Below are positions 35,646-45,022 of a stretch of DNA of 64,000 nt, piece after piece (position 1 is the first letter of the stretch; each line of letters starts with the position of its first letter). The notes beneath the pieces are model-generated. The model ran no database searches. It was not told the origin of the DNA and was given only the letters and a program-made list of their open reading frames with translations. A program made the translations under genes and the position numbers. The stretch lies in the NCBI RefSeq assembly GCF_035989265.1, contig NZ_JAYKZX010000003.1, positions 3,174,358 to 3,238,357 of the forward strand. Reading direction: 5' to 3'. The DNA is from Sphingobium sp. HWE2-09. Lineage in GTDB: Bacteria; Pseudomonadota; Alphaproteobacteria; Sphingomonadales; Sphingomonadaceae.

Positions 35646-36572
35646 TCAGAATCGATCGGGCACATGCATCGACGCTGGCACCGGATGGCGGATATAATCG
35701 TCGTGCCGTTCGCGGTCGGGCAGGGTCACGGTCGGCTTGGGCACGTCCTCATAAGGGATCTGCTCCAGCAAATGGGCAATGCAATTCAGCCGCGCTCGCT
35801 TCTTGTCCACCGCCTCGACCACCCACCAGGGTGCTTCGGCTATGTGGGTGCGTTCCAGCATCGCTTCCTTGGCGCGGGTATAATCCTCCCACCGGCGGCG
35901 TGATTCCACGTCCATCGGCGACAGCTTCCACTGTTTGAGCGGATCGTGGATGCGCATGTTGAAGCGGAACTGCTGTTCCTCGTCGGTGATCGAGAACCAA
36001 TATTTCAGCAGGATGATGCCCGACCGCACCAGCATCCGCTCGAACTCCGGCACGGAACGGAAAAATTCCTCCACATCCTGCTCGCTGCAAAAGCCCATGA
36101 CCCGCTCGACCCCGGCGCGATTATACCAGCTGCGGTCGAACAGCACCATTTCGCCCGCGGCGGGCAGATGCGCGGCATAGCGCTGGAAATACCATTGGCT
36201 ACGCTCCCGCTCATTGGGGGCGGGCAGGGCGGCCACGCGGCAGACGCGGGGGTTGAGCCGCTGGGTGATCCGCTTGATCGCCCCGCCCTTGCCCGCCGAA
36301 TCACGCCCTTCGAAGATCACCACGACCTTCAGCCCCTTATGCTGGACCCAGTCCTGGAGCCTGACCAGTTCATGCTGAAGGCGGAACAGCTCGCGAAAAT
36401 AGGTGCGCCGTTCCAGTTGTTCGCGCGCGGGATGGTCCGACAGGTCGGCCAGCATGTCCTCCAGCCGGCTTTCATCGATCTCCATCTCCAATTCTTCATC
36501 GAAGCTGTCGGCGATCTCCTGCTTGATGCGGTCCATGTCGAATTGGGGATTCTGGCCGAAGGGGGAATGCAT
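35646..36572 (-). CDS. ppk2: Polyphosphate kinase 2 family protein
   Basis: 308 aa from the ATG at 36572 (a GTG at 36593 is in frame). Walker A FEGRDSAGKGGAIKR and Walker B/lid FDRSWYNRAGVERVMGF, followed by SDEE-type QFRFNMRIHDPLKQWKLSPM, are the PPK2 core. A 60-residue acidic N-terminal extension (about 12-60) precedes it. Uses polyphosphate to phosphorylate nucleoside diphosphates, or the reverse. Single-domain form. Confidence 0.92.
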   Translation of the reverse strand: MHSPFGQNPQFDMDRIKQEIADSFDEELEMEIDESRLEDMLADLSDHPAREQLERRTYFRELFRLQHELVRLQDWVQHKGLKVVVIFEGRDSAGKGGAIKRITQRLNPRVCRVAALPAPNERERSQWYFQRYAAHLPAAGEMVLFDRSWYNRAGVERVMGFCSEQDVEEFFRSVPEFERMLVRSGIILLKYWFSITDEEQQFRFNMRIHDPLKQWKLSPMDVESRRRWEDYTRAKEAMLERTHIAEAPWWVVEAVDKKRARLNCIAHLLEQIPYEDVPKPTVTLPDRERHDDYIRHPVPASMHVPDRF

Positions 36573-36679
36573 GGATGGGCGCCTTGCTGACACGGGATGC
36601 CATGCTCATGCCATCGCCCGGTGACATTATGGCGACGCTGGACAGCCCATCGCGCGCTGTCGCGCTTGGCAAAAGCGCG

Positions 36680-38287
36680 TCAGTTGTTGAGCCGAAGCGC
36701 GGCCAGGACGTGATCCGAACCCTTGTCCCCCACCATGATCGCCGTCGCATTGGTATTACCGGCGGTCAGCGACGGGAAAATGGAGGCGTCGGCGACCCAC
36801 AGACCGTCCAATCCGATCACTTTCAACTCTGGATCGACGACCGCCATCGGGTCGTCGGCCTGGCCAATTTTGGCTGTCCCGACCGGATGATACATAGGGA
36901 TCGATGCCATCCTGACATAGTCGCGCAGTTGTGGGGCCGCAGCTAAGGCCGGTCCGGGTCGTATCTCGCTGGCGATATGGTTCGCAATTGGTGACCGGCG
37001 CAATATGTCCCGCGCAATCGCGATCCCTTCTACCATCTGCTCGACATCGTCGTCATTCGGCAATTGCTGGTGGGCGATGACCGGCGGTGCCATGGGATCG
37101 GCGGAACGCAGGGTGATGCGGCCACGCCCCGCCGGGCGCATCAGCCCGACCAGGGTGGATACCGACGGCTTTTTGCGCAGCATCAACCGACCTTGCGCGT
37201 CGAAATCGAAGGCGAAGGCGGCAAAGGCGATTTGAAGATTGGGAGCGGGCAATGCAGGTCGGCTTTTGACGAAAGCCTGTGCATGGCCGATGGCCGTGGT
37301 CAATGCGCCGCGCCGGGATATCGCATAGCGCAGGACGGACAATGCGCCGCGCAGTCCGCGCGCGTCGTCGTTCAGCGTCGCCGCGTCCACTTCATTGACG
37401 ATATGCGTGCCGACATGGTCCTGCAGATTGCGCCCGACGCCGGGCCGGTCGCAGACAAGCGGTACGCCGACATCGGCCAGATGATCCGCCGGTCCGATGC
37501 CGGACAGCATCAAGAGTCGTGGCGTGTTCATGGCGCCGGCGCTGAGCACCACGCCATGTTTGGCGCGCAATGTTTTTTCCACGCCATCGCGAAGATAGAG
37601 GACGCCCACGGCCCGACCGTCTTCGATCAGGATACGTAACACCTGCGCATGCAGAATGATGTTGGGACGATTGACGCCCTTCAAGCCGTCGAGATAGCCC
37701 CGCGCCGACGAACATCGCATGCCATTGCGTTGCGAAACCTGGACATAATCGACGCCCTCGGCCCATTCGCCGTTCAAGTCCCGTCGCGTAATACCGGCAT
37801 CCTGTGCGGCCGCCACCCAGGCATCCGTGATCGGATATCGCGCGCGGCCTTCGGACACGGCGATCGGACCGCCGGTTCCACGCCAGCTGTCACTGCCCCG
37901 TTGATTATCTTCCATCCGGCGGAAATAGGGCAGTACGGACCGATAATCCCAACCTGTCGCTCCTTGTTCGGCCCAGTGATCATAGTCCCATTGGTGGCCG
38001 CGAATGAACATCATGCCGTTCAGTGCGCTGCCGCCGCCCAGCAGCTTGCCTGCGGGCCAGACATCCGCACGCCCGCCCATCGATGGATCGGGTTCGACCT
38101 TATAGCACCAATCGAAATCGGGATTTTGGACGATCGCGCTCGTCAATGCGGGAATGCGGGATTTGACATGGCGATCCGATCGACCGGCTTCCAATAGCGT
38201 GACCGAAAGCCCGGCGGAAGCGAGCCGACCGGTCATGGCGGCACCGGCCGATCCACCGCCCACGATAATGATATCCGGTTCGCCCAC
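36680..38287 (-). CDS. GMC-family oxidoreductase (alcohol/choline dehydrogenase-like)
   Basis: 535 aa from a GTG at 38287. FAD motif DIIIVGGGSAGAAMTGRLA at the N-terminus, GKLLGGGSALNGMMFIRGH (GMC signature 1), GAMNTPRLLMLSGIGPADHL (signature 2), catalytic His in YHPVGTAKIG and Asn in TAGNTNATAIM. It stands alone, away from the catabolic cluster at 51-63 kb, and is more divergent than the two GMC enzymes there. Substrate unknown. Confidence 0.88.
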   Translation of the reverse strand: MGEPDIIIVGGGSAGAAMTGRLASAGLSVTLLEAGRSDRHVKSRIPALTSAIVQNPDFDWCYKVEPDPSMGGRADVWPAGKLLGGGSALNGMMFIRGHQWDYDHWAEQGATGWDYRSVLPYFRRMEDNQRGSDSWRGTGGPIAVSEGRARYPITDAWVAAAQDAGITRRDLNGEWAEGVDYVQVSQRNGMRCSSARGYLDGLKGVNRPNIILHAQVLRILIEDGRAVGVLYLRDGVEKTLRAKHGVVLSAGAMNTPRLLMLSGIGPADHLADVGVPLVCDRPGVGRNLQDHVGTHIVNEVDAATLNDDARGLRGALSVLRYAISRRGALTTAIGHAQAFVKSRPALPAPNLQIAFAAFAFDFDAQGRLMLRKKPSVSTLVGLMRPAGRGRITLRSADPMAPPVIAHQQLPNDDDVEQMVEGIAIARDILRRSPIANHIASEIRPGPALAAAPQLRDYVRMASIPMYHPVGTAKIGQADDPMAVVDPELKVIGLDGLWVADASIFPSLTAGNTNATAIMVGDKGSDHVLAALRLNN

Positions 38288-38341
38288 GCACTATTCCTCT
38301 CCAATCGCAATCTGATCGTGAGATCCGACGCGCCGCCTTTG

Positions 38342-38390
38342 GTCGAGGCAATCTCGACTATTTGTGCCAAATACTAACGAATGTTATAAT
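38342..38390 (+). promoter_or_regulatory. Sigma-70-type promoter with adjacent inverted repeat
   Basis: TTGTGC (38362-38367), 17-base spacer, TATAAT (38385-38390). Just upstream is GTCGAG-GCAAT-CTCGAC (38342-38358), a likely operator. It points toward the Crp/Fnr gene but leaves a leader of about 270 bases (38391-38669) in which I see only a doubtful 73-codon frame (38405-38626). The whole 38288-38669 gap is otherwise without genes. Confidence 0.5.
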
Positions 38391-38669
38391 GTGGTCAATG
38401 GTGGGTGAGTAGGAAGGCGATATTTTGCCTGACCTGCACCGGCGAGCGCAGGAGAACTATCGTCTTGCGTTCAGATGCGCTGGGTGGCGGCGACGCGGCA
38501 TTCGATAGCCGCCGTCATAATGTGTGCCCGAGGGCGCTTACCCATAAGCAAGGCTGCCCGAAGCGAAAAGACTTAACCTGCGTCATCATGATTTCGGCGA
38601 TCGGGAAGCAACGGGCGGCGTACTAGACCGTTGGAACGTCGGACGGCGATTCTACCTCGCCATCCGCCA

Positions 38670-39419
38670 ATGGGTTTGAACATGTTTACCGAGCGCTTCC
38701 TGAAAGACAAACGCGGTGTCGCTCTCGATGCCGGGGAACATGCGCGTCTGGAATCGGCGATCCGGGAAGTGCGGACGCTTGCGCCCCGGACGACGCTCGT
38801 GCGCGCCGGAGAGCCGCTGCATCAAAGCATCCTGCTGATAGAAGGGATCATGTCCCGCCATATCGACGATCGCGACGGGCTGCGGCAATTGGTGGCCGTG
38901 CATGTGCCAGGCGATTTTATCGATCTTCACGGCTATCCGCTCAAGACACTCGATCATGACGTCGGCACGATGACCGCGGCGACCGTCGCCATCATACCGC
39001 ATACCGCCATGGATGCGATCGTCAGCGAAATGCCGGACATGGCCCGCAAGCTCTGGTTCGCGACATTGATCGACGCGGCGATCCATCGCGCATGGCTGTT
39101 CCGGCTCGGGCGGCTCGATGCCGTCGGTCGTGTCGCGCATTTCCTGTGCGAAACCAACGCCCGGCTCGTCTCGGCTGGCTTGAGCGACGGTCGTCGCTTT
39201 GCGCTGGGTTTGACGCAGGCGGACATCGCCGAAATCTGCGGCCTCACCAATGTCCATGTGAACCGCGTGCTGCGCACTTTGCGCGAAGAAGGCTTCTGCA
39301 TCTTCCGATCGTCGCTTGTTGAAATCCTCGAACCGCAACGGCTGGCGGCGCGCGGACAGTTCGATCCTGCCTATCTTTATATCGACGACGGACTTGCCGT
39401 GCCGACCTCCTCCATTTGA
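38670..39419 (+). CDS. Crp/Fnr-family transcriptional regulator
   Basis: About 249 aa; ATGs at 38670 and 38682 are both possible. N-terminal cyclic-nucleotide-type beta barrel (about 35-130; RAGEPLHQSILLIEGIMSRH, VHVPGDFIDLHGYPL), long dimer helix, then a C-terminal helix-turn-helix (LGLTQADIAEICGLTNVHVN, RVLRTLREEG). No Cys cluster for an FNR-type Fe-S centre, so a redox or small-molecule signal is uncertain. Followed at once by a small conserved-looking gene. Confidence 0.88.
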   Translation: MGLNMFTERFLKDKRGVALDAGEHARLESAIREVRTLAPRTTLVRAGEPLHQSILLIEGIMSRHIDDRDGLRQLVAVHVPGDFIDLHGYPLKTLDHDVGTMTAATVAIIPHTAMDAIVSEMPDMARKLWFATLIDAAIHRAWLFRLGRLDAVGRVAHFLCETNARLVSAGLSDGRRFALGLTQADIAEICGLTNVHVNRVLRTLREEGFCIFRSSLVEILEPQRLAARGQFDPAYLYIDDGLAVPTSSI

Positions 39420-39424
39420 AAGAT

Positions 39425-39625
39425 ATGATGATGACATATGATACGTCCCCGCCACAGGCTCAGACAGTTGCCGGCGTGGCCAATGCGGAAAAGGGGCTGG
39501 TCATCCTGGACGGCCCTGACGGCGTAGCGGTCACCATGACGCCGGAGGCGGCCTTGAAGACCGGCGAAAGCCTCATCGCCGCCGCAGCAGCCGCGCGTGA
39601 TCAGAGGCCGGATGATACGGCATAA
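39425..39625 (+). CDS. Small hypothetical protein downstream of Crp/Fnr gene
   Basis: 66 aa from the first of three consecutive ATGs (39425, 39428, 39431), starting 6 bases after the regulator's stop. GLVILDGPDGVAVTMTPEAA, then LKTGESLIAAAAAAR, is a beta hairpin plus helix pattern seen in short conserved proteins of sphingomonads (from memory). Probably co-transcribed with the regulator. Function unknown. Confidence 0.65.
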   Translation: MMMTYDTSPPQAQTVAGVANAEKGLVILDGPDGVAVTMTPEAALKTGESLIAAAAAARDQRPDDTA

Positions 39626-39820
39626 ACGGCTGGCGAACACGCCCACATAATCGGGCCGACACGGCGATAGATGGGCAGTCGTAAGCCGCAGAACTACCTC
39701 CCTCGACTGAGAATGGTTGCGCTACCGTAAGGCGTCGCTATGACAGTCGTCGACGGTTGGAAGGGCGACGTAAGAACGCCCGGGAGCCAGCGACCGACAG
39801 GGAGGGGAAAGCCTTTGACT
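39626..39820 (+). promoter_or_regulatory. Leader region of the antiporter gene
   Basis: About 190 bases without a credible gene. It holds GGAGGGG at 39801-39807, the likely ribosome binding site, and several short GC-rich pairings, but no riboswitch class that I can name. Promoter presumed here. Confidence 0.25.
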
Positions 39821-41176
39821 ATGCTCAGCGAAGCCTGGCTCGCACTGACTGACGTGCTTAATCCGCATGGTCCGCCCCTCCAGGCCGCCAAAAGCTATAC
39901 GCCGTCCGATTTCAGCATCCATTTTTTCCTGCAATTGGCGGTCATCATAGCCGCATGCCGGGTCATAGGCTGGATTGGCCGAAAATGGCTGAAGCAGCCG
40001 CAGGTCGTCGGCGAAATGGTGGCGGGCGTCCTGCTCGGTCCTTCGCTGCTGGGCCTGTTCTTCCCCGAACTGCAAAATGCGATCTTCCCCAAGGATACGC
40101 GCAATATGCTGTATGTCGGCGCGCAGCTGGGCGTGGGGCTATATATGTTCATGGTCGGCCTGACGCTGCGTCTCGATCATTTCCAATCGAAGGCCAGCAG
40201 CGCCGCCGCCGTCTCCATGGCAGGGATCGCCGTGCCGTTCCTGCTTGCAGCCCTGATCACGCCGACCCTGATCGACATGCCCGGCCTTTTCACCCCGGGG
40301 ATCAGTCAGGCGAACGCTACGCTGTTCATGGGCGCGTGCATCGCGTTGACGGCGTTTCCGATGCTGGCCCGCATCATCAACGAAAATGGCTTGGCGAATT
40401 CGGCACTGGGAACCTTGACGCTGACGGCTGGTGCGTTTGACGACGCGGCATCCTGGTGTGTCCTCGCGATCGTGCTGGCGACCTTCGGAGCCGGGGCGGG
40501 CGTTGCCGTGATCGCGATCGGCGGCGCGATCCTCTATGCCGCGTTCATGCTACTGTTCGGCCGCAGGCTGTTGGCGCCGCTGGGCCAGGCCGTCGAGAAG
40601 CGCGGCGCGATGAGCAGGCAGATATTGGCGATTACGATGCTGCTATTCTGCCTGTCCGCCTTCCTGATGGATGCGATCGGCATTCATGCCATCTTCGGCG
40701 GTTTCCTGATCGGCGTATGTATGCCGCGCGGGCGGTTCGTGACGGAATTGCAGCAGAAAGTGGAGCCGATCGCCGTCGTTCTGCTGCTGCCGATGTTCTT
40801 CACCTATTCGGGTCTCAACACGCGGATGGACATGGTCAATTCGGTCGGTCTGCTGTTGATCGCAGGCGCGATCCTCATCGTGTCGATCCTGGCCAAGTTC
40901 GGCGCCTGTTATGCCGCTGCCCGGCTGACGGGCGAAGATAACCGCACGGCCCTTGGTATCGGCGCCCTGATGAACGCGCGCGGACTGATGGAATTGATCA
41001 TCATCAACATCGGGCTGCAAAAAGGGATTATCGGCCCGACCCTGTTTTCCATGCTGGTGTTGATGGCGATCGTGACCACGGTGATGGCGACCCCGCTGTT
41101 CGAAGCGGTCTATGGTCGCAAGGCTCGCCAGAGCGGCGAACTGGCGGCGCGCGACGCGGATATTGCTACCGCCTGA
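39821..41176 (+). CDS. CPA2-type cation/H+ antiporter (Kef/NhaS-like membrane domain)
   Basis: 451 aa from the ATG at 39821; a TTG at 39815 has better spacing from GGAGGGG and adds two residues. About 12-13 membrane helices: QPQVVGEMVAGVLLGPSLLG, GLYMFMVGLTLRLDHF, ATLFMGACIALTAFPMLARI, GAFDDAASWCVLAIVLATF with the Asp-Asp ion site, and ALGIGALMNARGLMELIIIN. No cytoplasmic TrkA-N domain, so not a full Kef channel. Exchanges Na+ or K+ for protons. Confidence 0.88.
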   Translation: MLSEAWLALTDVLNPHGPPLQAAKSYTPSDFSIHFFLQLAVIIAACRVIGWIGRKWLKQPQVVGEMVAGVLLGPSLLGLFFPELQNAIFPKDTRNMLYVGAQLGVGLYMFMVGLTLRLDHFQSKASSAAAVSMAGIAVPFLLAALITPTLIDMPGLFTPGISQANATLFMGACIALTAFPMLARIINENGLANSALGTLTLTAGAFDDAASWCVLAIVLATFGAGAGVAVIAIGGAILYAAFMLLFGRRLLAPLGQAVEKRGAMSRQILAITMLLFCLSAFLMDAIGIHAIFGGFLIGVCMPRGRFVTELQQKVEPIAVVLLLPMFFTYSGLNTRMDMVNSVGLLLIAGAILIVSILAKFGACYAAARLTGEDNRTALGIGALMNARGLMELIIINIGLQKGIIGPTLFSMLVLMAIVTTVMATPLFEAVYGRKARQSGELAARDADIATA

Positions 41177-41192
41177 TGCGCATGACCTGCGG

Positions 41193-41753
41193 CTATCGAA
41201 CGACCAGATAGAAGGCTGCGGGCACCGAGCCGCTATTTTCGATCACGATGTCGTAGCGATCGGTAAAAAGCGGCAGCCAGGCGCAGTCCGCTTGGCTACC
41301 GCCGATCGGTTTGGCGCATAGCGTATTGCCGTCCGCGCCCTGGACCCGCATCGACAGCTTGGCCGCGCCATGTGCAGGCGCGACCGATATTTGCGCGCGC
41401 TGTCCGGCGAAGAATAATTGCCGTACCGTCATGCTGCCACGCGCACCGAGCGACCCGCGACGATAGGCCGGACCCAGCGCCCGGCCGCGAAAGGCCAGCG
41501 CGGATTTGGTCAGCCCGTGATCCTGCGCCTGTTGCGTCCATGATGCGGCTAGGTCGTCCTGCCCTTCGGCAGGTTTGGCGCCCAAGTCTTTGAGCAGCTG
41601 CGCGCTATCGAGCAAGGCGGCATTATCGCCCGCATCCTGCGCGATGTCGCCTGCCACTAATGTGCGCAGCACCGGGTCGGCGGGCGGCAGATCGGTCGCC
41701 GTCACGGCCGGTCCTGCGACAAGCAGCAACCCCGGCAAAAACAGCCTAATCAT
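41193..41753 (-). CDS. Secreted protein coupled to a sensor kinase gene
   Basis: 186 aa from the ATG at 41753, overlapping the kinase's last codons by 8 bases. Signal peptide MIRLFLPGLLLVAGPAVTA. The body has a helical N-terminal half and a C-terminal beta-rich domain (SMTVRQLFFAGQRAQISVAP, VQGADGNTLCAKPIGG) like a pre-peptidase C-terminal-type fold. Two Cys (about 146 and 156) could form a disulfide. Likely a periplasmic accessory to the two-component system; no family recognised. Confidence 0.6.
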   Translation of the reverse strand: MIRLFLPGLLLVAGPAVTATDLPPADPVLRTLVAGDIAQDAGDNAALLDSAQLLKDLGAKPAEGQDDLAASWTQQAQDHGLTKSALAFRGRALGPAYRRGSLGARGSMTVRQLFFAGQRAQISVAPAHGAAKLSMRVQGADGNTLCAKPIGGSQADCAWLPLFTDRYDIVIENSGSVPAAFYLVVR

Positions 41754-43098
41754 CCCGTTCCTCCGGCTGGAGGACGAACCGCGCGCCGGGCGCAGCATCC
41801 TCCACATGCAGCGACAAGTCGTGCCGCTCCGCAATCGCCCTGGCGAGCGACAGGCCAAGGCCATGCCCACCGCCACGCGCGCCGTCAAGCCGGACATAGC
41901 GTTCGAACACCCGCTCCCGATCGGCGGAGGGGATGCCGGGACCGTCATCCTGCACGACGATGCGCGGGCCATGCGCCATTTCCAGCACCACCGATCCGCC
42001 GCACGGCACATATTTGAACGCATTGTCGAGCAGGTTGGACATGAGGCGCGTCATTTCCATGGGGTCGGCCCGGCCACGGACCCCTGGCGCGATCCGCGCA
42101 TGGAAACCGATGCCCAATTCCTCTGCGCTGGCGCCATAAAGGTCTGCCAGGCTTTCGGCGATATCGCTCAAATCCACTTCGGCAAGGCCGCGCAGGTCGC
42201 CGCGCATCGCCTGCGTCCCCGCAATGTCGAGCAGCGAATCGAGCAGGCGCACGACACCGCGGATTTCCGCCCGCGACTGCTCCAGCGTGCGCAGCAGCGC
42301 CTCGTCGCTCGTGCTTTCCATCGCCTTGAGGATACGCGTGTCCAGATGCATCAGCGGAGTGCGGATTTCATGCGCGGTCTGGTCCGACACCGTCCGCTGC
42401 GCCTCCATCAACCGCTCGACCTGATCGAGCATGCTGTTGGTGTTGGCGGCCAGTTCGGCCAGTTCGTCATGGTCGCCCGCGCCCGGCGTGCGGGCCGCGA
42501 TCCGCCCGGCGCGCACGGCGGCGAAGGTGGCGTTCACCACCTCCACACGCGCGCGCAGGCGGCGGGCGGCGAAATGGCCCGCGACCAGGCTGAGCAGCGC
42601 GATGCCTGCGCCAGCAACGGCAAAGGCCGTGGCGAGCCGGGTCAATAGCGCCTCCCCACGATAGCTGCTGCGCCCCACCAGCAGGCGGGCGCCGGTGCCC
42701 AATTGCGTCGCGCGGGCGAACATGCGGTCGCCATCGGGCAGGGTGACGAAACGGGCTTCGGAGACTTCGGACGCGATGATCGGCCAGCGATCGAGATTGC
42801 CAGCCAGGCGGCGTCCCATCGGATCGGTCAGCAGATACCAGCTGCGTTCGCCATCCTCTCGGTTCATCGCCAGGCGATCGGCGATCCGCGCCTTCAATTC
42901 ACCCTCGTCACTGCTCAGGTAGATGTCGGCCAGTCCGGCAAGATCGGTATCGACCTCCCGCGCCAGCATGGCCCGGCCATCGTCGGCCACGATCTTTTCC
43001 ACCACCAGGAACAGGGCCAGCGTGGAAAGTAAACTGACCAGCAGCGCCGACAGAGTGACCCGCCCGAAGACCGAACGGAACAGGCCGGATCTAGGCAC
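41746..43098 (-). CDS. Sensor histidine kinase
   Basis: 450 aa. TM1 (about 8-32), periplasmic segment of about 115 residues, TM2 (about 148-170), HAMP (about 170-225), H-box DQTAHEIRTPLMHLDTRIL, N-box LLDNAFKYVPCGG, G1 DDGPGIPSADRERVF, G2 GHGLGLSLARAIAERH. Start overlaps the response regulator's end by 8 bases. Its partner genes are the regulator before it and the secreted protein after it, all translationally coupled. Signal unknown. Confidence 0.9.
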   Translation of the reverse strand: MPRSGLFRSVFGRVTLSALLVSLLSTLALFLVVEKIVADDGRAMLAREVDTDLAGLADIYLSSDEGELKARIADRLAMNREDGERSWYLLTDPMGRRLAGNLDRWPIIASEVSEARFVTLPDGDRMFARATQLGTGARLLVGRSSYRGEALLTRLATAFAVAGAGIALLSLVAGHFAARRLRARVEVVNATFAAVRAGRIAARTPGAGDHDELAELAANTNSMLDQVERLMEAQRTVSDQTAHEIRTPLMHLDTRILKAMESTSDEALLRTLEQSRAEIRGVVRLLDSLLDIAGTQAMRGDLRGLAEVDLSDIAESLADLYGASAEELGIGFHARIAPGVRGRADPMEMTRLMSNLLDNAFKYVPCGGSVVLEMAHGPRIVVQDDGPGIPSADRERVFERYVRLDGARGGGHGLGLSLARAIAERHDLSLHVEDAAPGARFVLQPEERDD

Positions 43099-43801
43099 GC
43101 CCCGATCCTGTCGCGGCGATCAACCGATAGCCGGTGCCCCATACGGTTTCCAGGACCGGGCCGGTGAACCCGTCCTCCAGCTTGCGGCGCAAGCGCCCGA
43201 CATTGACGTCAACGACGTTGGTCTGCGGGTCGAAACTCAATTTCCAGACCTGACGCAGCAGCATTTCGCGCGTCACCACTTCGCCTGCGTGGTCCATCAG
43301 ATAACGGAACAGTTCAAATTCCTTCGGCGACAGCGGCAGGTGCTTGCCCTGGCGAAAGGCGGTGCGCGCCTTCACATGGCATTCCAGATCGCCGAACAGC
43401 AGCACCGGCTCATGACTGCGCCTGCTGGCCCGCCGCCACAGGGCGCGGACGCGGGCGACCAGTTCGTCGGGTTCGAACGGCTTGGCGAGGTAATCGTCCA
43501 CGCCGCCCTCCAGCCCCTCGACCCGATGTTCGCTGCGGCCAAGCGCCGACAGCATCAGCACGGGTGCACCTATGCCCGCCACGCGCAGGCGGGTGACGAT
43601 GTCGATGCCGGACAGATGCGGCAACATCCGGTCCAGGATAATGACGTCGTGGCTGCCACCGCCCGCCCGGTTGAGGCCGGTGGCGCCGTCGATCGCCTGT
43701 TCCACCACCATGCCCGCGCCTGTCAGGATTGCGGCGATATTGGTGCGCGCCGCTTCGTCGTCCTCGACCAGCAATATCGAAATCGCGTCTGCTTGCGCCA
43801 T
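43091..43801 (-). CDS. OmpR-family response regulator
   Basis: 236 aa from the second of two adjacent ATGs (43804, 43801); GGGGGA is 6 bases before the one chosen. Receiver: ILLVEDDEAARTNIAAIL, VIILDRMLPHLSGIDIV with the phospho-Asp, MLSALGR, AKPFEPDELVARV. Winged helix: LSPKEFELFRYLMDHAGEVV, NVVDVNVGRLRRKLEDGFTG, VWGTGYRL. The pattern is that of CusR/QseB-like regulators. First gene of a three-gene coupled operon. Confidence 0.9.
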   Translation of the reverse strand: MAQADAISILLVEDDEAARTNIAAILTGAGMVVEQAIDGATGLNRAGGGSHDVIILDRMLPHLSGIDIVTRLRVAGIGAPVLMLSALGRSEHRVEGLEGGVDDYLAKPFEPDELVARVRALWRRASRRSHEPVLLFGDLECHVKARTAFRQGKHLPLSPKEFELFRYLMDHAGEVVTREMLLRQVWKLSFDPQTNVVDVNVGRLRRKLEDGFTGPVLETVWGTGYRLIAATGSGRA

Positions 43802-43831
43802 CATGGTCCCCCGCTCGCAGATAAGCAGAAA

Positions 43832-43874
43832 GGCCGCCAGTGACAAAGCCTGTTAAAGCGTGTCGCTGGCGGCC
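43832..43874 (-). terminator. Terminator-like hairpin after the TSUP gene
   Basis: On the minus strand GGCCGCCAGCGACA and TGTCACTGGCGGCC form a 14-bp stem with one G-T wobble, then TTTCTGCTT. It is 28 bases after the TSUP stop and 28 bases before the regulator start, so it likely separates the two operons. Confidence 0.65.
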
Positions 43875-43901
43875 CTGAACGGCGTGTCGGGAAGCGGGCG
43901 G

Positions 43902-44735
43902 TTAGCCGTGCAGACCGGCGCGGAACATGATGACGGAGATGATGATCAGATAGATGCCGAAAATCTTCTTGAGCGGCCCGGCCGGCAGGCTGTGTGCCGC
44001 AGCGACGCCCAGCGGTGCGGTCAACATCGACATGGATGCGATCGCGACCGTCGCGGGAATGTTGATATAGCCCAGCGACCCCCAGGGCAGACCGCCTTCC
44101 TTGAAACCGATGATCGCAAAGCCGATTGTGGTGGGAATGGCGATCAGCGTGCCGATGCCCGAAGCCGTGGCGATCGCGCGGTGGATGGTGCGGCCGCACA
44201 GGGTCATGACCATGATCGCGATCACGCCGCCGCCGATGCCAAGCAGGGAGGAGAAGGTGCCAAGCCCCCCGGCGATGCCCATGCGCACGATGCCCGACGG
44301 CATGGTGTCGCTGACCACCTTGCCGCTGACGCTGGGCAACAGGAAGTTGAGCGACATGAGGCCGACGCCGGTGGCGAAGATCATCTTGAGCGTATTGCCG
44401 TCGACATGCCCCGCGAGCATCACGCCCGCGCCGCAGCCCAGCACGATCCAGGGCGCCCAGGCGCGCAGCACTTCGAACTCCACCGCGCCGCGCTTGGCGT
44501 GGGCCAACAATGAACGGATCGAGGTGACGATGATGGTCGCGGCCGACGTGCCGATCGCGACATGGGCGATCGCCTCATGCGTACCGCCTAACAGCGGCAG
44601 CACCACCAGCAGCGCAGGCACGACCACGAAACCGCCGCCAATGCCGAAAATGCCCGCGGCAAAGCCCGCGAGCAGACCGGCGGCGAGCATGGAAACCAGG
44701 GGGATGAGCCAGGTCATGACATCGCCGTGCATCAC
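43902..44735 (-). CDS. TSUP-family (TauE/SafE) sulfite/anion permease
   Basis: 277 aa, about eight membrane helices in two repeats. AGLLAGFAAGIFGIGGGFVV near the N-terminus and FSSLLGIGGGVIAIMVMTL in the second half are the paired Gly-rich family motifs. Members export sulfite, sulfoacetate or related anions. The 44736-45022 gap upstream (287 bases) has no gene; it holds a GGGGGCATG/CATGTCCCCC dyad near 44866-44889. Confidence 0.88.
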   Translation of the reverse strand: MMHGDVMTWLIPLVSMLAAGLLAGFAAGIFGIGGGFVVVPALLVVLPLLGGTHEAIAHVAIGTSAATIIVTSIRSLLAHAKRGAVEFEVLRAWAPWIVLGCGAGVMLAGHVDGNTLKMIFATGVGLMSLNFLLPSVSGKVVSDTMPSGIVRMGIAGGLGTFSSLLGIGGGVIAIMVMTLCGRTIHRAIATASGIGTLIAIPTTIGFAIIGFKEGGLPWGSLGYINIPATVAIASMSMLTAPLGVAAAHSLPAGPLKKIFGIYLIIISVIMFRAGLHG

Positions 44736-45022
44736 CGCGTGCCTTCCTGTCCGGTGCGGCCAGCGGGCATGTTGCTGCCTTCGCCTTTATGGATCCAGGC
44801 GGCGAAAATGGGGAAATCGACCATGACGTTAGACCATGCCTCTCTTCGGCGAAATCAAGCTGCATGGGGGGCATGTCGTCATGTCCCCCTTGTTCCCCTA
44901 GACGAACGACGTCCCGGAACCCGCAAGCCTCATCTGCCAAACCGGGTGCATGGGAGAACAAATTCGCCGGACCTGTCCATGCCTGATGGGCGGCGTCGGT
45001 CGGCGAAACCCCCGATGGCCGG

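Noticed and set aside
38405-38626. 73-codon frame between GMC and Crp/Fnr genes
   Set aside because: No ribosome binding site, unnatural composition, no recognisable pattern; treated as leader sequence.
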